DNA from: Serinus canaria
Taxonomy: Eukaryota > Chordata > Aves > Passeriformes > Fringillidae
Assembly: GCF_022539315.1 (NCBI RefSeq)
Contig: NC_066331.1
Coordinates: 10,696,015 to 10,760,014, forward strand
Length of the DNA stretch: 64,000 nucleotides
Direction: 5' to 3'
A program made the translations under genes and the position numbers. Below are positions 15,776 through 28,190 of this stretch, one piece after another; within the stretch, counting starts at the first letter, position 1, and the number at the start of each line of letters is the position of its first letter. Below the pieces are notes generated by a model, which was not told the origin of the DNA, did no database searches, and was given only the letters and a program-made list of their open reading frames with translations.

Positions 15776-16160
15776 AGTGCGGAGGGGTTAACGGGGCTCC
15801 CCAGCCAGGGAGCTGTCACCGGGGATCACCGGGGATCACCAGGGCTGTGGAGAGGTTAATGGGGCTCCCCAGCGAGGGAGCTGTCACCGGGGATCACCAG
15901 GGATCACCAGGGCTGTGGAGGGGTTAACGGGGCTCCCCAGCCAGGGAGCTGTCACCGGGGATCACCGGGGATCACCAGGGCTATGGAGAGGTTAATGGGG
16001 CTCCCCAGCCAGGGAGCTGTCACCGGGGATCACCGGGGATCACCGGGGATCACCGGGGCTGTGGAGGGGTTAATGGGGCTCCCCAGCCAGGGAGCTGTCA
16101 CCGCTGTCACCGGGGATCACTGGGGATCACCGCGGTCCCTGGTGTCACCGGGGATCACCA
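15776..16160. repeat. 68-bp minisatellite, about 5 copies
   Basis: The anchor GGTTAA recurs at 15786, 15854, 15922, 15990 and 16068, so the unit is 68 bp with one 78-bp copy. Each unit carries GGGGCTCCCCAGCCAGGGAG and then a variable number of a 10-bp subunit, GATCACCGGG. The extra 10 bp in the fourth unit is one more subunit. This is higher-order repeat structure in intergenic DNA with no coding sense. Confidence 0.9.
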
Positions 16161-17934
16161 ATGCCCGGGGTTGTTCAAGGTGCTCCACCGCCGGCAGGGT
16201 TGTATGCAGACATGGGTGACACTGGAGGTGGGGACGTGGCTGTCCCCAGCCCCTCCCAGCACATCCCTCGCTCTTGGCAGCTGCTGGCCCGGGGGACAGA
16301 TGTGCCGGCCGGGAAGGGTGGGCTCCAGGGATGTCTGTCCAAAGTTTTCTTCTACTTCTCGTTATCCTGCGGTGATTCTGCCAGCAATAAATTCCGTTCA
16401 TAGCTCCGGTTTGAGCCTGCTTTGCCCGTGACGGTACTTGCTGAGGGATCTGTCCCCGTCCTTACCTCAAGTCCATCACAGCCCCTCAGTTTCCATGCAC
16501 TCACCCCCTCGGGGGGCTTGTCCCGTGTCCCTGGAGCTGGAGGAGCCTGCCTGCAGCTCCCCCGTGCCCCTCAGCACCAGGGCTGGGGCTGCCAGCTCCT
16601 GCTCCCAGCCAGCCCCAGCTGTGTCCCCAACACAGGCTACTGTCCCCTGTCCCCACTGGCTTCTCCTGGGCCAGTCCCCACTCTGCTGTTGTGTCCCTGC
16701 AACAGAGACATTTGTCCCCCAGTAGGCACATCCCTGGCTGGAAATTCCATGGGAAAGGAATGGATGGAGCCAGGGCTGTCCCAGAAGGCCTCTCCCTCTG
16801 ACACTGCAGCACTCCAGAGTTCAGAGCACCCATCACCAGCTCTGCCAGCTCACACTGGCTGTTCACATTTTCAGCCTTCCCTTCATAGACACAAAAATTA
16901 ACTTTTTTAATCTTTTTCCATCCCTCAAGGCTCTGGTTCTCTGAAACATCCTCGCTGCTGCTCAGGAGTAACCAAAAGCTGGATGTGTAGGGGGAGGAAT
17001 GTGTGCAGGCAGGCTGGACCACACACAGCCGGGGCCAGGAGCTGGGAGAAAATGGATTTGATCATTCCAAATTCCATCCCCCCTTTTCCTAGGCTTTGCT
17101 GGAGGTGCTGTCCCTGCTCCACAGGGACAGGGGACTGATGTGGCTGGATTAGGTGGAACCCACTTTTACTGGGCTGCCTCATTTCTCCCCTCCCTGGTTC
17201 TACTACAGGTGTTTTGTGCCTGATCTCTGCATTCCTGGCATGCCTGGAATTCCCTGATGCTTAACCTCAGATCTGAATTTCCTGGATTTGTAACATTTGG
17301 GTTTAATTGAGTAGCAATGACCTTGTAGCAATTATCCACCCAAATTTCTGCTGTTTGAGCCCCTCCATAACCTCAGCTCCATACCATTTTTGAACATAAC
17401 TTCTAAACTTGACGCCATATCAGCCTCCAGAGCCTCGGCTCTGTCCTGCTGTTCAAACCCATCTGATATCCCAGGTCTGGGGTTGAAAGGAGCGGCTCCA
17501 GTCAGAAATCTCTCCCTGTCTCACACTCAGGTGTTGTGCAGCTTGGTGGGATGCAGACCCAGAGCATTCCAACCTCCCATCCCACAGCCAATAGCAGTCC
17601 CACAGGGACAGCTGACACCTCCAGAGAGCCCTGGCTCACTCCCAGCCATCAGCTTTTTCTGTCTCAGCCCTGAAGGAGTGCCTCCAGTATTTCCAAGCTG
17701 CTGAGCTGTGGTGCAGAGCTCTTCTGCTCCCCAGGAGCCGCAGGGGGAGCGGGTGTGAGCCAGCTCCGGAGGCTGCTCAGGGCCTGGCTGCTATGTGCCT
17801 GGTTTTATCTGGCCTCTGCTGCTTGCAGAAATTGGGTTTGTTTGCTGGAAATAACTGCAGGGCAGGTGGTGAAGGGTGGGAAGCTGAAAGCCCTTGAAGG
17901 CAAATATCCACAGTGGAAATATGTGAAATTTTTC
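16161..17934. other. Intergenic, no supported feature
   Basis: Single-copy sequence. I see no gene, RNA or clear repeat. Confidence 0.55.
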
Positions 17935-18108
17935 TCAGGGAGAATCTCTTCACAGAAAGGATGGCGAGCATGGGAAGGGCTCCTCAGGGACACGCTGGGG
18001 TCCCTGGAGGTGTCCAAGGAACACCTGAAGTGGCAAGGTGGGGATTGGGCTCAGGTTGGACTCAGTGGTGTTGGACGACTTTTCCAGCCTGATGGTTCTG
18101 TGATCCTG
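17935..18108 (+). mobile_element. CR1 retroposon 3' fragment, plus orientation
   Basis: The CR1 3' UTR reads in the forward direction. It includes 'tcttcacagaaaggatgg', 'ccctggaggtgtccaaggaac', 'aaggtggggattgggctcaggttggactcagtg' and a final 'ccagcctgatggttctgtgatcctgtg'. It ends at a short ACACCGTGTTTT-type run (18105-18150) where the CR1 tail microsatellite would be. Confidence 0.8.
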
Positions 18109-21011
18109 TGTGTTTTACACCGTGTTTTACACCCTGTTCTACACCGTGGATCAGCTCCCACCCTGCTCCGGGCAGGACAAGGCCGGGTGCCCGGGGATGG
18201 AGGATGCTGAGGGCTGTGGGCCGTGCTGGGGTGGAAAGGCTGCACAAAACCGGATTTCATCCCTGCGATGGTCCTGCCCTTCCTCCACGGCAGCAGGAAT
18301 TGCCCCTCCGGGCTGCCTGGGTGGAAACTCAGCAGGATCGGGGCCAGGGCTGAGTCACAGCGGCGCGGCCCGCCCGGCCCCGGCCCGGCCCCGGCCCTGC
18401 TCGCTCAGCGCCTTCCTATCGCCCGGAATCGCCCGGGATCGCTTCCCACCGCCTGGAATCGCTCCTCATCACCCAGAATCGCTTCCTCGGAGGAGCTGCT
18501 GCCGGGGAATGGCACTCAGCAAGTCTGAGCAGCCCCCACGCCCTGGTGCCGCTCAGCCTCCCCTGACCTGCTCAGCCAGGGATGGGCTGGAGAGGAGGAA
18601 GAGGAGGAGGAGGTGGAGGTGATGGTGATGGTGATGGTGGTGTTCATCCAGGACCCATCCCGGGAGCTGCTGCCCCACACCTCACCATTGCCACTGTCAC
18701 CTGTGGGCAGCCCTGCCAGGGGCCCTGCAGTGGCCTCTGGAGAGACCCTGGCAGATTGCTCAGTCCAGATCCCTCCTGTGCCCAGCCCAGGTTCCCTCTG
18801 TGCCCAGCCCAGATCCCCTGTGAACCCAGCCCAGGCCCCCTCTGTGCCCAACCCAGGTCCCCCCTGTGCCCAACCCACGTCCCTGTGCCCAGCTCAGGTC
18901 TCCCATGCCCTGCCCAGGTCCCCTGTGGCCAATCCAGGTCCCCTGTGCCCAGAAGCCTGGCAGTCCCCCAGTGCTGTCAGTGACTCTCTGTCCCTCTGGT
19001 GCCAACCCCTGCTCCACCCCTGCCCTTCCTGCCCTGGTTCACAGCCCCCAGGTCTCCTCTAGCTCCTATCCAGCTCCCAGCCAAGGCTGGGATGTGAATC
19101 ACTCTCAGGAGAGCCATGGCTGAGTGCTCAGGGCTGGTTTATCTGAACCAGCTCCCCAGCCATGCCAGCCATGGGGCTGTGCAGGGAGGGGATGCAGAGG
19201 AGCCTGCTTCCCTCCAGCATCCCCCAGCCCAGCTTTGGAGCTGCCCACTGACCTGGGGAACATGGTCATGGCCACAGAGGTGAAGATCCCTGGGGGTGAA
19301 TTTTATTTGAGTATTTTCACCTTCCCCCTTTGCCCCGTCACTCTCCTCTCCAGTTGTGCCATATCTCCAATTTCCAGAGCAGAGCAGAACGTTTTCCATT
19401 ATAGTTTTGTCCCCAAATGTTTTTTCCTTTGTTACTTTTTTTTTTACAGAAAATGTTCTGGGTTTCAGATTTTTGTATAACCCCTGAAGCTGAAGCAGAG
19501 CCCCTGCTGAGCTACCTGGCTCCCAGCTCATGTCACCCAGTTGAAGTGGTTTGATCTTTTGACTTCTCCCTTTCTTTGTCACCCCCCCCCCCCCCCATAA
19601 TCACATCATTTTCGCTTCCTGGAAACCATCTTTGGTGAGGAGAGGAAGATTTAATGGCTGATAGAGGGACAAAGGAGAAAATCAATGGGAACAGTGGGCA
19701 GAAGTGGCCAGGGAAGAGTCAGATTGGTATCAGCAGGTACAAGTTGTCCCCTGGATACTTCCCCACCCTCCAACTTCTTATGTTGTGCAAGATTTTCCGA
19801 GCCTGGTGTGGTTTGTTGGTTTAGCAAATCTCCACAGATCTCCTTTTCAAGCACTTTTTCAGTGTCTCCTGGAATCCTGAACCTCCTGCAGACACAATCC
19901 GGCAGGGAGTTCCCTGACCCACCCCCTTCCCAGGATGAGCACACCTTCCTTTGGGCTGCCTTTGGCTCCTGGGCCCCTCAGCTGTGCAGTGGAGGGGAGA
20001 TGAGAAGGCTCATCCCCATTTTTAGGGGTAACTCCATTCTCAAACCCTTGGGCCATCCCCATCTGGGCTGAGCAGCTCCAGGGGCATCGCTGCTATTGCA
20101 GAATTCAGCTCTGGGGAGCAGAGGGAGCAACAACCAGAGACAAGTCACCATCCCAAATGGGTCCTGTCCGTTTCTGTGCATCACTGGATGGGGAACAAAA
20201 TGGAAAGAGTCTCCCAGCCCAGTGCTGCTTGAGCAGAGCCAGTGAGTGATGGGCTCTGCTCACCCATCTCCACCCAGGGAAGGTGTGCAGGTGTTCCTCA
20301 GTCCTGTCCCACTCACAGGGAGTTCCTGCTGTCCCACCCTGGCTGTGCCCTCACCCTGAGCCCCTGCAGTGCCCCGGGGAGGGGCAGCTCCCAGGGCACA
20401 GGACACTCTCTGTGTCTGCAGGAGCAGGGACTAGCACTGTGGGGTCACACACCGTCCCCGTGCCCGGGGCTGTGCTCACAGAGCCTCTAGAAGGAGCCTG
20501 GTGAGTGTTTCCTAACCCTGCCCCTTGCCTCACTCTCAGCCCAGCCTAACTGGGCTGAGCAGGGCTGCCTGACTGGTTTCAATCCAGCTTGGCTGGTTTG
20601 GTGTTGCCTTGCTGCTTGCTGGCGAGATAACTGTATTTTCTGGTTCTGCTGGCAGCAGCTTTCATGTGGGATGAGCTGCTCTGCTCCCCTGAGCTGCAGC
20701 CTGGGACTGGGGCAGCTCCTGTGCACACACAGCTCTGTGCTGGTGCCACAAGGCAGGGCCAGGACCTCCTCACCAGGGACATCCACTGGGATGTCCCAGC
20801 CCACGTTGTGCCGTGCATGGCAGTCCTGGAAGGCCTCAGTGCTCAGATCTGCTCTGCTGCCCAGGGCTCACGTGGGATGCTTCCCCAAAGGGCAGCAGAG
20901 CTCCTCAGGCCCTGTGCTGGATGGCCAAACCCTGTCTGCCCTAATGCCAGGAAGGCAGAGATTGGCCTCATCCCTGAGAAGAGAGATCCGTGAGCCCCAG
21001 AGGTGCTCAGG
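18109..21011. other. Intergenic with simple repeats
   Basis: No gene is recognised. Local repeats are a GGA/GAT purine-rich tract at 18590-18642, a degenerate 'tgtgcccagcccaggtcccc' array at about 18775-18960, and a run of 15 C at 19582-19596. The open frames through 18.6-19.1 kb follow the repeats. Confidence 0.55.
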
Positions 21012-21126
21012 AGGTGACAGGATTAGCACTCAGTGCCTGCTCTGGGCATGAGGTGGTGATGGGTCACAGGCTGGACTTGGTGATCTCAGAGGTCTCTTCC
21101 ATCCTAATGATGACGTGATTCTCTGA
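21012..21126 (+). mobile_element. CR1 retroposon 3' end, plus orientation
   Basis: The terminal CR1 wording is readable: 'gcaggattagcactcagtgcctg'-like, then 'gggtcacaggctggacttggtgatctcagaggtctcttccatcctaatgatgacgtgattctctgat'. This is the 'ggttggactygatgatctt...ttccaacctaaatgattctgtgattctg' ending with point decay. Confidence 0.75.
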
Positions 21127-22771
21127 TCAACCCAAACATGGAAATGCTGCTGGAGGGTTTGGGTTTAAGGAGGCTCCTTACTTGACCCAGGGCATGTGCA
21201 ACAAAGCCAGGAGCTGGATGCAGATCTCCTTGGAATCTCCTCTGTCAGGCCTTGCTTCTTCTGCCAAGTCATGTAAAGGGTCAGTGACAGAGGTGAGAAC
21301 AAAGAACCAAACCCAAGTGTCCCAGCTCCTCCTCTCCTCTGTTTGTTTCCACCAGGCTGACTCTCCACAAATAAAGGATTAATTGAGGCTGTTACAGTTA
21401 ACTTGAAAGGGCCCTGCAGCATGAATTCGGGATCCTAAACACAACCAGTTTCAGGTCAGTAATTAGTGCACTTCACTCGTTACAGGTGCACCCTGGGAGC
21501 TCTGAAACAAGTACAGGATCAGCAAGAAAAATATCTGGAAGCAATGGCAGTGATTTCAGAGAGCTCTCTGGCTTGAACACCAACTGGATTGCTGCTGCCT
21601 GCCTCATTAGGGCTGCTCCGTTACTGGAAAGCCTTTGGGCATTGGGGCAAAATCCTGACATTTCATCTCCAACATACAGAGTGAGGACACCCCATGATTC
21701 CCATATTGCAGGTCTGGCTGGACCCGTTCCAGTGTGAGCACGGACAGGTCACTTCAGCCTCCTGGGGCTCATTTTCTGCTTCTCTGGAGCAGCAGAGAAG
21801 GGGGGTGATGGGTGTCTGCACAGAGCTGGGGAAAGGGCGAAGGGATAAAATCCCTCTGCAGGTTCTGCCCCTGCCTCGGGGCAGCCACCATGGAGCTCTT
21901 GGAGCATTGCTGGGGACCAGCACCCAGCATGGGACAGGAAGAACAGGATAAATCCCAGATCCTGCTGAATGGCCCCATGGGCAAACCCTGCTGCTTTGTC
22001 CAAGCTTGTTGAGCTGAATTCACTAAGAAGGAGGCGACTCCTTTCTTCCAGGAGCTGAAACTCTTCCTGAACAAAGAGCCAGTGTGGGATGTGATGGGCC
22101 TTCCTGGCCTTCCTGGGCAGTGGGTGGCCTTTGTGAAGAGCTGGGGGCTGGAGGCTGTGCCAGGATGAGATTAGCAACCCTGGGCAGGGAAAGGGAGTTC
22201 CTGCAAGTGTTCCTATGGCTGGGGTTTGCACAGTGCTGTCCTTGTCCCTCTGCTCTCAGCCCCTCTCACCGCTCCAGCGTCCTGCTCAGGTCAGCCCTGC
22301 AGATGGGCACTGGCCTTTGGGAGCTTTGCTATTCCAGCCCAGCATCCTGTGGTGCTGCTGGGATGGTGGCTCAGGCTGCAGGGTTGGGCCTGAAAACAGA
22401 ACCAAAGGCAACAAATAAACCACCCATGATGGAAACAATGTGCATGACTGGGCAGGTGGTGCAGGAAGGGCTGAAAGGGCAGGGACGGGCAGCAGCCCCG
22501 GTGATGCCAGCAGGGCTGGGTGTCCCCAGTGTGGCAGCTCAGTGCCACAGCAGCGAGCTCAGCCTGCCCACAGAGGGCACTGGGCATCTCCTCTCAGGAG
22601 ACAAGGTTAGAGCTTCCAAGGAACAGGGGAGGGGACACCACAGAGGGAGGGGACACCACAGAGACCTCCTGTGTGCCAGCCTGTGGGAGCTGGGACCCCC
22701 TTTCACTCTCCAGTGGGAATTTCCCCATGGACTTCCCTGGTGTTCTCCTGCAACGGGCAGCAAATCTCCCA
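21127..22771. other. Intergenic, no supported feature
   Basis: Single-copy sequence. I see no gene, RNA or clear repeat. Confidence 0.5.
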
Positions 22772-22991
22772 GGAGCTGGTGGTCAGTGAGAGCCAGGACA
22801 GTGATATCCATAGCCTGGCTGAGCAAATGCCCCTGGAGCTGGTGGTCAGTGAGAGCCAGGACCGTGATATCCATGGTCTGGCTGAGCAAATGCCCCTGGA
22901 GCTGGTGGTCAGTGAGAGCCAGGACAGTGATATCCATGGCCTGGCTGAGCAAATGCCCCTGGAGCTGGTGGTCAGTGAGAGCCAGGACAGT
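22772..22991. repeat. 63-bp tandem repeat, 3.5 copies
   Basis: GGAGCTGGTGGTCAGTGAGA recurs at 22772, 22835, 22898 and 22961, an exact 63-bp period with few differences between copies. Because 63 is divisible by three, a 21-residue peptide repeats in phase in open frames on both strands. No start context, splice sites or homology support translation. Confidence 0.9.
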
Positions 22992-24845
22992 GCCCAAAGG
23001 TCCTGCTTGCCCCCTTGGCCCAGCCTGTGCTGGAGCACAGGAATCCCCAGGGAAGGAGAAAGCAGCATGAACGTTTCATGTCTTTATTCACAGAGAGCCA
23101 ATATCAGTGAAACCTGCTTGACAAACTGCCCCCTCAGGACTGCTGAAATACCTTTTCCATCTGCAAATGGGCTGTTAATAGGAGAAGATTTAGAGGCTCC
23201 AAATGCACTCCTGGAGCATTTGATAAAAGTGTGTGGGAGCAAAGTCCAGAGCCTGAGCTAGTGCTGCTCTGCTGGATCAGAAACACTGTCTGGGCTCGGG
23301 CAGGATGCAGAGAGTGCCAGAGCTACTGCTGGGGAGGCTCAGGGAGCTGCTGGACCACTGCTCCAGCACTGCTGCCTCTGTACTGGGGCTCTTTCTACCC
23401 ACTGGGGGCTTGTCTAAAGCTTGGTGATTCATGGGACAAAAATATGGTCTAGAGGAGAGATGGTGTTGCTTCAGCACTGGAAAATCTAAGATAAAGGCCA
23501 GAAATATTTTAAACTGAACTCCAGCAAGTGCAGAGATCGGGAAGGACATTAGGGATCCTTGCATGTGCCAAAAATAGAGCACATCAAGGAAAACAGCCTG
23601 GAACAATGGTGCAGGAAAAGCTTATCTCCCGGAGCAAAGTAGCACAGGTTTCTTTATAGTGCCTGAAAAAACCCCAACAAAACAACAAAGCAAAACAAAA
23701 CAAAACAAAAAACGATGGCCTTGTTCTAGATCGTGATTCTCAGCTTTCCAGAACTCTCTCCCAGACCCAGCAGAGCTGGAGGATGCAAAGCACTGAGGGT
23801 GGAGGTGCCTCACCTGGCCACGCAGGGCTGGCGCACACTCAGGGCTGGTGTAGCTCAGTAGTGAACAGTGGAAATGCAGAATATAATCTTCATTGCCACA
23901 GCTCCATAAACGGGAGCAAGCTGAGGAGCCCCGTGGTGAAATCAGCCCTGAGGGAGCTGCCAGGGAGGTGCCAGAGCTGGTGCCAGGGCAGGGTGAGGTG
24001 TGTGAGTGTCAGCAAAGGCAAAGAAGGTGCTGGTCCAACCTCAGTCAGGGTCTGCCACAGCTTCTGGGAAATGTCTGGTCACATCTACCTGCACACGGTG
24101 ATGTCCCTCTGGAGGGTGCTGCAGGAGCCACCCTTGCTCACTGCTCTGGGTGGGGGCCTAGGAAATCACCAAACCCCTTCTGCAAAGCTGAGAGGAGGGG
24201 AGCAGCAGGTCAGGTTTCATCCAGGAAGGCATGAACACGATCTGAGGGGTGTTTGGGTGGGAGGGGGTGGGATGGACAGCGGGAGGTCTGGGGGGGGTGA
24301 GCTGTGATGCACTGGGAGCTGCTGGCTGCAGTGGGATAGGGTGGGAGGGATGGAGCTGCTGGACCCCAGGAGGGCTGGTGGCCTGGAGGGGACAAGCAGG
24401 TCCTTGGGTACCCCCTGGCAGCCTGGGGGATATGGCTGTGGTGCACAGGCCCTGAGAAGGATGGGGAGGGCTCCCTGCCAGCCCCCCTGGGCAGGACATG
24501 GCTCTGCCATCACTTCTGTCTGTCAGAGTGAGCAGAGGGAGGACAGGCAGGCACTGCCAGGGGACACTGTCAGGGGACACTGCCCAGCTCCACTCCCAGC
24601 CAGGTGCCACTGCAGGGTACCCACACCCCTGGGTAAGGTGGGCAAGGGAGCCTCTGGCTCTGGGGTGTGCAGGAGCAGGTCCAGGGCCTCGTGGGGCCCC
24701 CGGCCCCAGGCTGGGCACAGCAGGGTCCAGCAGGCTCTGTCCTGTCCAGTGCTAGGCAGGGCTGCAAGTTGGAACCTGCCTGGCCTTTAACTGCTCCAGC
24801 CCAGCCAGGTGAGTGAGAGCTCTCCCTCCCAGCCCCAGCTCCACA
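22992..24845. other. Intergenic, no supported gene
   Basis: Single-copy sequence with one A-rich (CAAAA)n tract at about 23683-23713. No coding exon is recognised on either strand. Confidence 0.5.
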
Positions 24846-25070
24846 GGTGCACAAATCTTCCATGGGTGTACAAATCTTCCATGGGTGTACAGGAGTTCCA
24901 TCAAAGTACAAAGCTTCCATGGGTGGACAAAACTTCCAGGGATGTACAAACTTCCATGGGTGTACAAAGCTCCATGGGTGTACAAAGCCTCCATAGGTGT
25001 ACAGGGGTTCCATGGGTGTACAAGGATTCCACGGGTGTACAAGGGTTCCATGGGTGTACAGAGGGCACAG
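24846..25070. repeat. About 20-bp minisatellite
   Basis: About eleven diverged copies of a unit close to TACAAATCTTCCATGGGTGT follow one another, with 19-21 bp spacing. Most copies contain CCATGGGTGTACA. This repeat explains the open frames on both strands. Confidence 0.85.
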
Positions 25071-25637
25071 AGGTGCAATGCATGAACATCAGGGCTATAA
25101 AGGCCTGGGCTAAAGAGTGAGAAGTGCAGCTATTGTAGCCTTCTGAAGTGATGTGGTGCTGCTCTGTATGGGTTGAAGTGTTCTGAAATTGCAGGGTGAC
25201 GCTCTGCTATCATGGCTGTCTCAGCTGTGGCATGTGCTGTGACACCCCTGGGCACCAGGGCACCAGAGACCAGCTCAGGATTTGTTCCCCTGGGATGAGG
25301 TGATGCTCCAGGGGCACCTGCTGCAATCAGGACACCGCAAAAACCCTGGTGAGTGCACTATCGTGAGGATTGTGTAAATATTTTTATGAACTTCACCTTG
25401 AATCTACATGAAGGGCAGATTTTTATCACATTTACTGACAAAACAGCTTTTTTTTTTTTTTTTTTTTTTCTGGGAGGGAGGAGGAGGATGAGTAAGTGCT
25501 AGAGGAGAATTCCTGCAGTGATTTCACAGCAGATGAAAGCAGCCAGATAGGAGCTGCTGCTGCCTGGAGCAAGGGGACAGCCACCCCCAGAGCATGGGGG
25601 ACTCACAGTTCCTGGTGATGGGACACGTTTGGTATTC

Positions 25638-25664
25638 CTGTCTGTCTGTCTGTCTGTCTGTCTG
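25638..25664. repeat. (CTGT)n microsatellite
   Basis: Nearly seven perfect tandem copies of CTGT. Confidence 0.95.
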
Positions 25665-26099
25665 ACAGGAGCATGGGGCAGCACAGGGAACATGCCCAGC
25701 CCCATGGGCAGCTCCAGGCTCTGACTGGCTCCTCCAGCAGCCAGTGCCCTGTTGGCAGGACTCTGCTGATTGTCACACGTGGGAATCCCCCACCCTCATC
25801 TCAGGACTCCTTGCTCCCACCCTGGCACGGGTGATGTGCTATGGGGGGCACAAACCAGCACCCCAGGAGTGTGCAGACAAATCCAGGCTCAGCTGTGCCC
25901 CAGCCCTCGCCCTGCACCCCCCCAGAGCCCGGCTGCTCCTCCAGTTCTGCTGCACAACAATTCCCAGATCCCAGCCCTGCTCCCAGAGCATCCCTCACTC
26001 TGTCCTGTGGCTGCCCCAGCACCCCCAAGGAAAGAATGCAGCTCTGGAAAAGCAAGGCAGGAGCAAAGCAGAAAAAGAGCAGTTTGGTATTATTTTCTT

Positions 26100-26290
26100 T
26101 TCTGGGCCATTTTGAATTAATTAAGGAATGTGATCTAAACTATAAATACCCTCCTTCACGTATGATTTATGGCCTGTTTGTTCTGGATTGGTATGTGCTT
26201 AATCTCTAATTGTGAGCCCATCATCTGTTTTTATTGATCTGCTTGCCAGGAGAGTTATTTCTCTCCTTGGCCTTATATGGGAAAATTAGG
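26100..26290. promoter_or_regulatory. Candidate muscle-type enhancer: CArG, MCAT and MEF2-like motifs
   Basis: In an AT-rich island, a perfect CArG box CCTTATATGG (26271-26280, SRF type) lies with GGAATG (26125-26130, TEAD/MCAT type), a near-MEF2 site CTATAAATAC (26140-26149, last base off consensus) and TTAATTAA (26116-26123). The island lies about 20 kb upstream of the MYH10 promoter. Activity and target gene are inference. Confidence 0.35.
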
Positions 26291-28134
26291 TATGAGCTGA
26301 GGGAGCCAGAGCCAGGGCTGCCCTGACGTCAGCCCTGGAGCTGCTCACTCAGGGTTGTGCTTCCCAGCTTTGCTCCAGCCTTGTGCTCCTGCCAGGCTCC
26401 CTCCCCGTGTGAAACTGCAGCTCAGGGCCCCCAGAGCCCCCTTATCTGCAGCTCAGGGCCCCCAGAGCCCCCTTATCTGCACAGCCCCCCCAGCCCATCC
26501 CAGCTCCCTGGGCATCCATCCCTTCACTGCCCACACTGGCTTTGCTCTTCAGGGAAAAAAATGGTGAGAAGAAGAGGCTGGCGTGGCTTTGGTGTTTTTG
26601 GCTGTAAATCAGGATCCTGCCAGCCCAGCCTGAGTGCTTTCAATGGTGGGAGTGTCTCCATGAGAAAACAGGGCTTGTTCATGGGACCTGGAGGGCCCGG
26701 GTGTGTTATTAAGGGGAGAGATAATAGAGCCCGAGCCCAGCCCAGCCCGTGTGCTCTGCATGGCCAGGGCAGCAAGGGGAGGACAAGAGTTCCCAGGAAC
26801 CTTTTGAGACTTAAATGAACACTTTGAGGCTTAAATGAATGTTTTGAGGCCCAAAGGAAGCCCGTGGATTTGAAGGAAGTGCCATTTATCTGCAAAGCTG
26901 GGAAGCAGAGAAAGGCAGCGCCAGTGCCACAGGGAGCTGCCCCTAAGGGAAGGGGTCTCTGTCCCCTCCACCCACCGGTCCCAGTGAGGCCATGGGGTCC
27001 CTCTGGCTCCCAGACCTGCCTGGACTGTGGTGGGAGCCCCAATGAGGGGTGGGATGAGGCTCCCTGGGGCACTGCAGGCACCGAGAGCTGCTGTGGCACA
27101 GCTGGTGGGGGATGTGGTGATGCCCAGGACCCCCAGTACCTTCCTGGGGTCTGTGGGGACATCCAGAAGATTCAGGGACAGAATGGGGACCCTCCCTCCC
27201 CATCCCCTGGTTTGTGTGGGTGAGACCCTTCCCCTCCTGGGGAACCCCAGGGATGGGGGTTACACTGAGGCCCTGGCTCTACATTCGTGTATCCACCACA
27301 AAATGCCTCAAATGCATTTGCAGTCAGGAAGGAGCTGCTGTAATTTGCTCAGTCTCCCACATCCTCCTGTGGTTATTATTTTAAGCCATTTCCCTGATTT
27401 CTGGGCCTGGTCTGGAGATCCCCATTCCCAGACTGACTGATGCCTGCGATGACAGCATTTCTGCTCTTGGGCAAATTAATTTCCCATGGGATTGTGGCCT
27501 AATACATAAATATAAAACTGACACATTTTTACTGGGTTGAAAGGAAAATAGCTCCAGCTCGCATGAGATAAGGCTTGCAGGAGATAAGGCAGCAGTTGGA
27601 GTGTGAATTGCCATGAGGATCCCACTTTTCCCACAGATCCCGGGTGATGTTTGCTGGCCTGGCTGTGGGAGCCCTTGATAAACGTCAGCAGCGTTAATGC
27701 AACCTTTGGTTCTGCTCCATCTCACCCTCACCTGCCTTCTCCTGGGCACAGCAAAGGGCTGCAGGGTGGGAAGGGGGAGTTCTGGGCGCTCAGGATTCAC
27801 CGAGGGATCTGCCTGGAGCTGGGGTGGTGCTGGGGATGAGGGGCAGCCCCAGCCCTGGAGGAGGGCAGGGAGCCCCTTCCCACAGCCAGGGGATGGACAA
27901 ACAGCCACGGTCCAGCTGGACGGGAGGGATGGGGATCTCCTGTGCCTTCCTCCAGGAGGGAGCCAGGCTGAAAGCACCTGGGGAGTGGAATTCCCATGGC
28001 TCTGGGCAGGGCTGTGCTCTGGGCACTGGGAGCTGTCCTGAGCCAGCGCTGCCTCCCTTTGCAGGAGCAGGAGGGGCAGATCCCGGGCTGGGGGTGGCTC
28101 TGTGCCCCAGGGGCCATGGTTTTATGACCACACT

Positions 28135-28190
28135 GTAGGAGCAGGCTGTAGGAGCAGGCTGTAGGAGCAGGCTGTATGTCCAGGCTGTAT
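28135..28190. repeat. Short 14-bp tandem repeat
   Basis: About three copies of GTAGGAGCAGGCT(G), followed by two decayed copies. Confidence 0.8.

Larger units (their letters stand above)
25071..28134. other. Intergenic with microsatellites and a candidate enhancer
   Basis: It contains a run of 22 T (25448-25469), a (CTGT)n tract (25638-25664), a duplicated 'agggcccccagagcccccttatctgca' block (about 26425-26480) and the AT-rich motif cluster at 26100-26290. No gene is recognised. Confidence 0.55.
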
